From positions 1 to 8,559 of the forward strand of contig JAUIJQ010000104.1 of assembly GCA_030431165.1 (NCBI GenBank): a DNA stretch of 8,559 nt. The letters run 5' to 3'. Position 1 is the first letter of the stretch; every line of letters starts with the position of its first letter. Shown here piece after piece: positions 6,661 through 8,559 of this stretch. The notes under the pieces are model-generated. The model saw only the letters and a program-made list of their open reading frames with translations, was not told the origin of the DNA and did no database searches. Source of the stretch: Rhodothermia bacterium. GTDB lineage: Bacteria > Bacteroidota > Rhodothermia > Rhodothermales > JABDKH01. Position numbers and translations under genes: made by a program.

Positions 6661-6690
6661 ATGGTATGGTAGCAATTGGCCGGCATTCAA
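6661..6690 (-). promoter_or_regulatory. Candidate promoter for the CBS-domain gene
   Basis: Reading the minus strand, TTGAAT (6690-6685) and TACCAT (6666-6661) lie 18 bp apart and match the sigma-70 -35 and -10 hexamers at four of six positions each. The implied RNA start would leave a leader of about 20 bases that contains the GAGG ribosome site. A short tandem TATGG repeat and TACC-GTAT-GGTA inverted arms (6655-6666) overlap the -10 area. The gap (6633-6741) also has to hold the promoter of the divergent beta-helix gene, which I could not place. If the organism is a Bacteroidota the consensus would differ, so this is a weak call. Confidence 0.2.
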
Positions 6691-6741
6691 TTCAGGTCCG
6701 TACGCGACCCAAGGTGGTCCGCGTCAGTTGAGGCAATCGCA

Positions 6742-8559
6742 ATGGCGTTACTTCTCCCACCCTTCTGGGCACTGGCAGGCCTGCTTATCTCAGTTTCCGG
6801 GCCCGGTTCGGTTGTGACGACCTCGCCTGCCGAACTGCGGGCAAATCCGATCGAGTTTTTCGTGGCGCCGTCAGGGTCTGATGCGTCCCCGGGCACCGTC
6901 GATCAGCCGTTTGCCACGCTTGAACGCGCTCAACAAGCGGTGCGGGTAGCGATTCTGGCCAGCGCGGACGGTGATCCGACAGCTCCGCGTGCGACGGTAT
7001 GGGTTGAGGCCGGCACCTATCAGCTCGACGAGTCGCTGACGTTCGGCCCATCCGACTCCGGTCTGCCGGGCCGCCCCGTTGTCTGGCGAGCCCGAGGCGA
7101 GGGCGAGGTACGCCTCATCGGGGGCGAGATCCTGCCGGCCGAGCGTGCTGTCCCGGTAACCGATCGCGGCATCCTGGCCCGTCTGCCCACCGATGCCGCC
7201 AGAGAGCACGTTCGCCAATATGATGTGTCGTCGCTGCGGGAGCGAGCGGACGCAAGCCTGTTTGGCGATCTCGTGCGATCGGGCCATGGGCATCCCGTGC
7301 TGCCCGCCGGACTGGAGTTGTTCGCTGATCACGAGCCGATGACGCTGGCCCGCTACCCTAACGCGGGAAGCATGAAGATCGGCCGCGTGCTTGATTCCGG
7401 ATCCGTTCCGCGCACCGGCGACAGAACAAACCGTGGTGCCGTATTCGAATACACCGACGATCGGCATGCCCGTTGGGCCGGGGTGGATGACGTGTGGCTC
7501 CAGGGCACGTTTATGTGGGGCTACGCGGATGACCGCATCCCCGTCGACCACATCAACCCTGAGACGCGACAGGTCAAGCTGGCCGCGCCACATCTGTATG
7601 GGGTCGGCACGGGTCAAGACTACAGGCAGTACTACGCCTTGAATCTGCTCGAGGAGCTGGACGCGCCCGGCGAGTGGTACTTGGATCGATCAAACGCCGT
7701 GGTGTACTTCTGGCCCCGAACGCCGCTTGTTGACACAGAGGTGGCGGTGTCGACACTCCGGGATCCGCTGATCAAGCTTGTGGACGCATCACATGTTGTA
7801 ATCCGCGACATGACCATCGAGTATGGACGCGGCATGGGTGCCTACATCGAAGGCGGTGAATCCAACACGCTCGCGGGCCTGACAATCCGCAATGTCGGAA
7901 CGATCGGAATCCTCATGGGACAGGGCGCGATGCCTGCATCAGACGCCGTCGGGATCGAGGCCAATGGCGGCCCGCAATCAGGCGTCGTCGGCAGCCTGCT
8001 TGTCTACCTGTACAACAACACTGCGTGGAATCGTAATGCCGGTAAGCGCCACGTCGTTCGGAGCTGTGATGTGTACAACACGGGTGCAGGTGGCATATTC
8101 CTGAGCGGCGGTGATCGGCATACCCTCGAACCGGGCGAGTCTGTCGCCGAGAACAACAAGACGTGGAATAACCAGCGCCGCGCAAAATTCGGCTGGGCGG
8201 GAATCATCGTCGACGGGGTCGGCAATCGCGTGGCTCACAACGACATCTCGCAATCAGACTTTCAGGGCATCGTCGGCCACGGCAACGAACACGTATTCGA
8301 GTACAATCACGTGTACGACATCGGAATGGATTCAGACGATACGTCGCCCTGGTACATGGGCCGTGACCCGAGCGGCCGCGGACACATCGTTCGTTACAAC
8401 TACTTCCACGACATCGGACGAAAAGACCGTATGGGCATGGGCGTGTACCTCGATGACGGCACGAGCGGTGCGGTGGTGCACGGAAACGTGTTTGATCGTG
8501 TTGCCAGCTACGGCACGGTATACTCGAATGCGGGATCTGATATCTCCATCACGAACAAC
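6742..8559 (+). CDS. Secreted right-handed beta-helix protein, GH141-like (C-terminus beyond right edge)
   Basis: The frame is open from ATG 6742 to the last base, 606 codons, with no stop. GAGG eight bases upstream supports this start. Residues 1-20 are hydrophobic (MALLLPPFWALAGLLISVSG) and act as a likely signal peptide, but without the usual basic start; a TTG at 6676 would add an Arg-containing stretch. After this come EFFVAPSGSDASPGTVDQPFATLERAQQAVR (about 38-68, abbreviated motif VxPxGSDxxPGTxxxPFATLxxA), VWVEAGTYQLDESLTFGPSDSG (87-107), RLIGGE (124-129), LELFADHEPMTLARYPN (191-207), APGEWYLDRSNAVVYFWP (308-325), and then beta-helix coils (SHVVIRDMTIEYGRGMGAYI, NKTWNN, NRVAHNDIS, HVFEYNHVYDIG, WYMGRDPSGRGHIVRYNYFHDIG). 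This order is characteristic of GH141-like extracellular polysaccharide-active proteins. Known GH141 members act on fucose- or xylan-containing glycans; the substrate here is unknown and I cannot name the catalytic residues. Confidence 0.9.
   Translation, partial: MALLLPPFWALAGLLISVSGPGSVVTTSPAELRANPIEFFVAPSGSDASPGTVDQPFATLERAQQAVRVAILASADGDPTAPRATVWVEAGTYQLDESLTFGPSDSGLPGRPVVWRARGEGEVRLIGGEILPAERAVPVTDRGILARLPTDAAREHVRQYDVSSLRERADASLFGDLVRSGHGHPVLPAGLELFADHEPMTLARYPNAGSMKIGRVLDSGSVPRTGDRTNRGAVFEYTDDRHARWAGVDDVWLQGTFMWGYADDRIPVDHINPETRQVKLAAPHLYGVGTGQDYRQYYALNLLEELDAPGEWYLDRSNAVVYFWPRTPLVDTEVAVSTLRDPLIKLVDASHVVIRDMTIEYGRGMGAYIEGGESNTLAGLTIRNVGTIGILMGQGAMPASDAVGIEANGGPQSGVVGSLLVYLYNNTAWNRNAGKRHVVRSCDVYNTGAGGIFLSGGDRHTLEPGESVAENNKTWNNQRRAKFGWAGIIVDGVGNRVAHNDISQSDFQGIVGHGNEHVFEYNHVYDIGMDSDDTSPWYMGRDPSGRGHIVRYNYFHDIGRKDRMGMGVYLDDGTSGAVVHGNVFDRVASYGTVYSNAGSDISITNN

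Noticed and set aside
6871..7617. 248-residue open frame on the minus strand
   Set aside because: It is antisense to the beta-helix gene, which carries clear GH141-type motifs across the interval. The minus product is rich in Arg, His and Gly with no domain pattern.

Overview
The window looks like a chromosomal segment of an uncultured, moderately GC-rich Gram-negative bacterium. My best guess is the Rhodothermia/Bacteroidota sphere: it has a long secreted choice-of-anchor B protein, a PQQ sugar dehydrogenase and a GH141-like beta-helix protein side by side. This placement is inferred from the gene families, not from a marker gene; Gemmatimonadota or another phylum cannot be excluded. I see no tRNA, rRNA, CRISPR array, transposase or phage gene.

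Left part (1-1439). A DUF4282 membrane protein runs leftward off the window edge. Divergent from it, after a 176-bp gap with a small perfect inverted repeat, lies a two-gene unit whose reading frames overlap by 4 bp. The first gene encodes a small secreted acidic protein whose mature N-terminus looks like the beginning of a fibro-slime domain. The second encodes a small basic protein, probably beta-rich and without a signal peptide, that I do not recognise. The following 298-bp gap (1142-1439) holds a 12-bp tandem repeat of seven near-palindromic units and a 7-bp-arm inverted repeat.

Middle (1440-6207). Three genes lie on the plus strand: a family 2 glycosyltransferase, an exported L-sorbosone-dehydrogenase-type PQQ enzyme beginning almost at the glycosyltransferase stop, and an 824-residue secreted protein made of a seven-blade FG-GAP propeller followed by a choice-of-anchor B domain. 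The close spacing allows co-transcription of at least the first two. The theme is cell-envelope or extracellular carbohydrate chemistry, but no single pathway can be assembled from these genes.

Right part (6204-8559). A compact two-CBS-domain protein is encoded on the minus strand; its stop codon and that of the 824-residue protein share one CTAG. Divergent from it, across a 109-bp gap, starts a large secreted right-handed beta-helix protein of GH141-like architecture. It remains open at the right edge and is missing its C-terminus.

Nothing here forms a clearly new defence or mobile system. The most curious items are the truncated fibro-slime cassette and the 12-bp repeat, which sits in an open frame overlapping the start of the glycosyltransferase.
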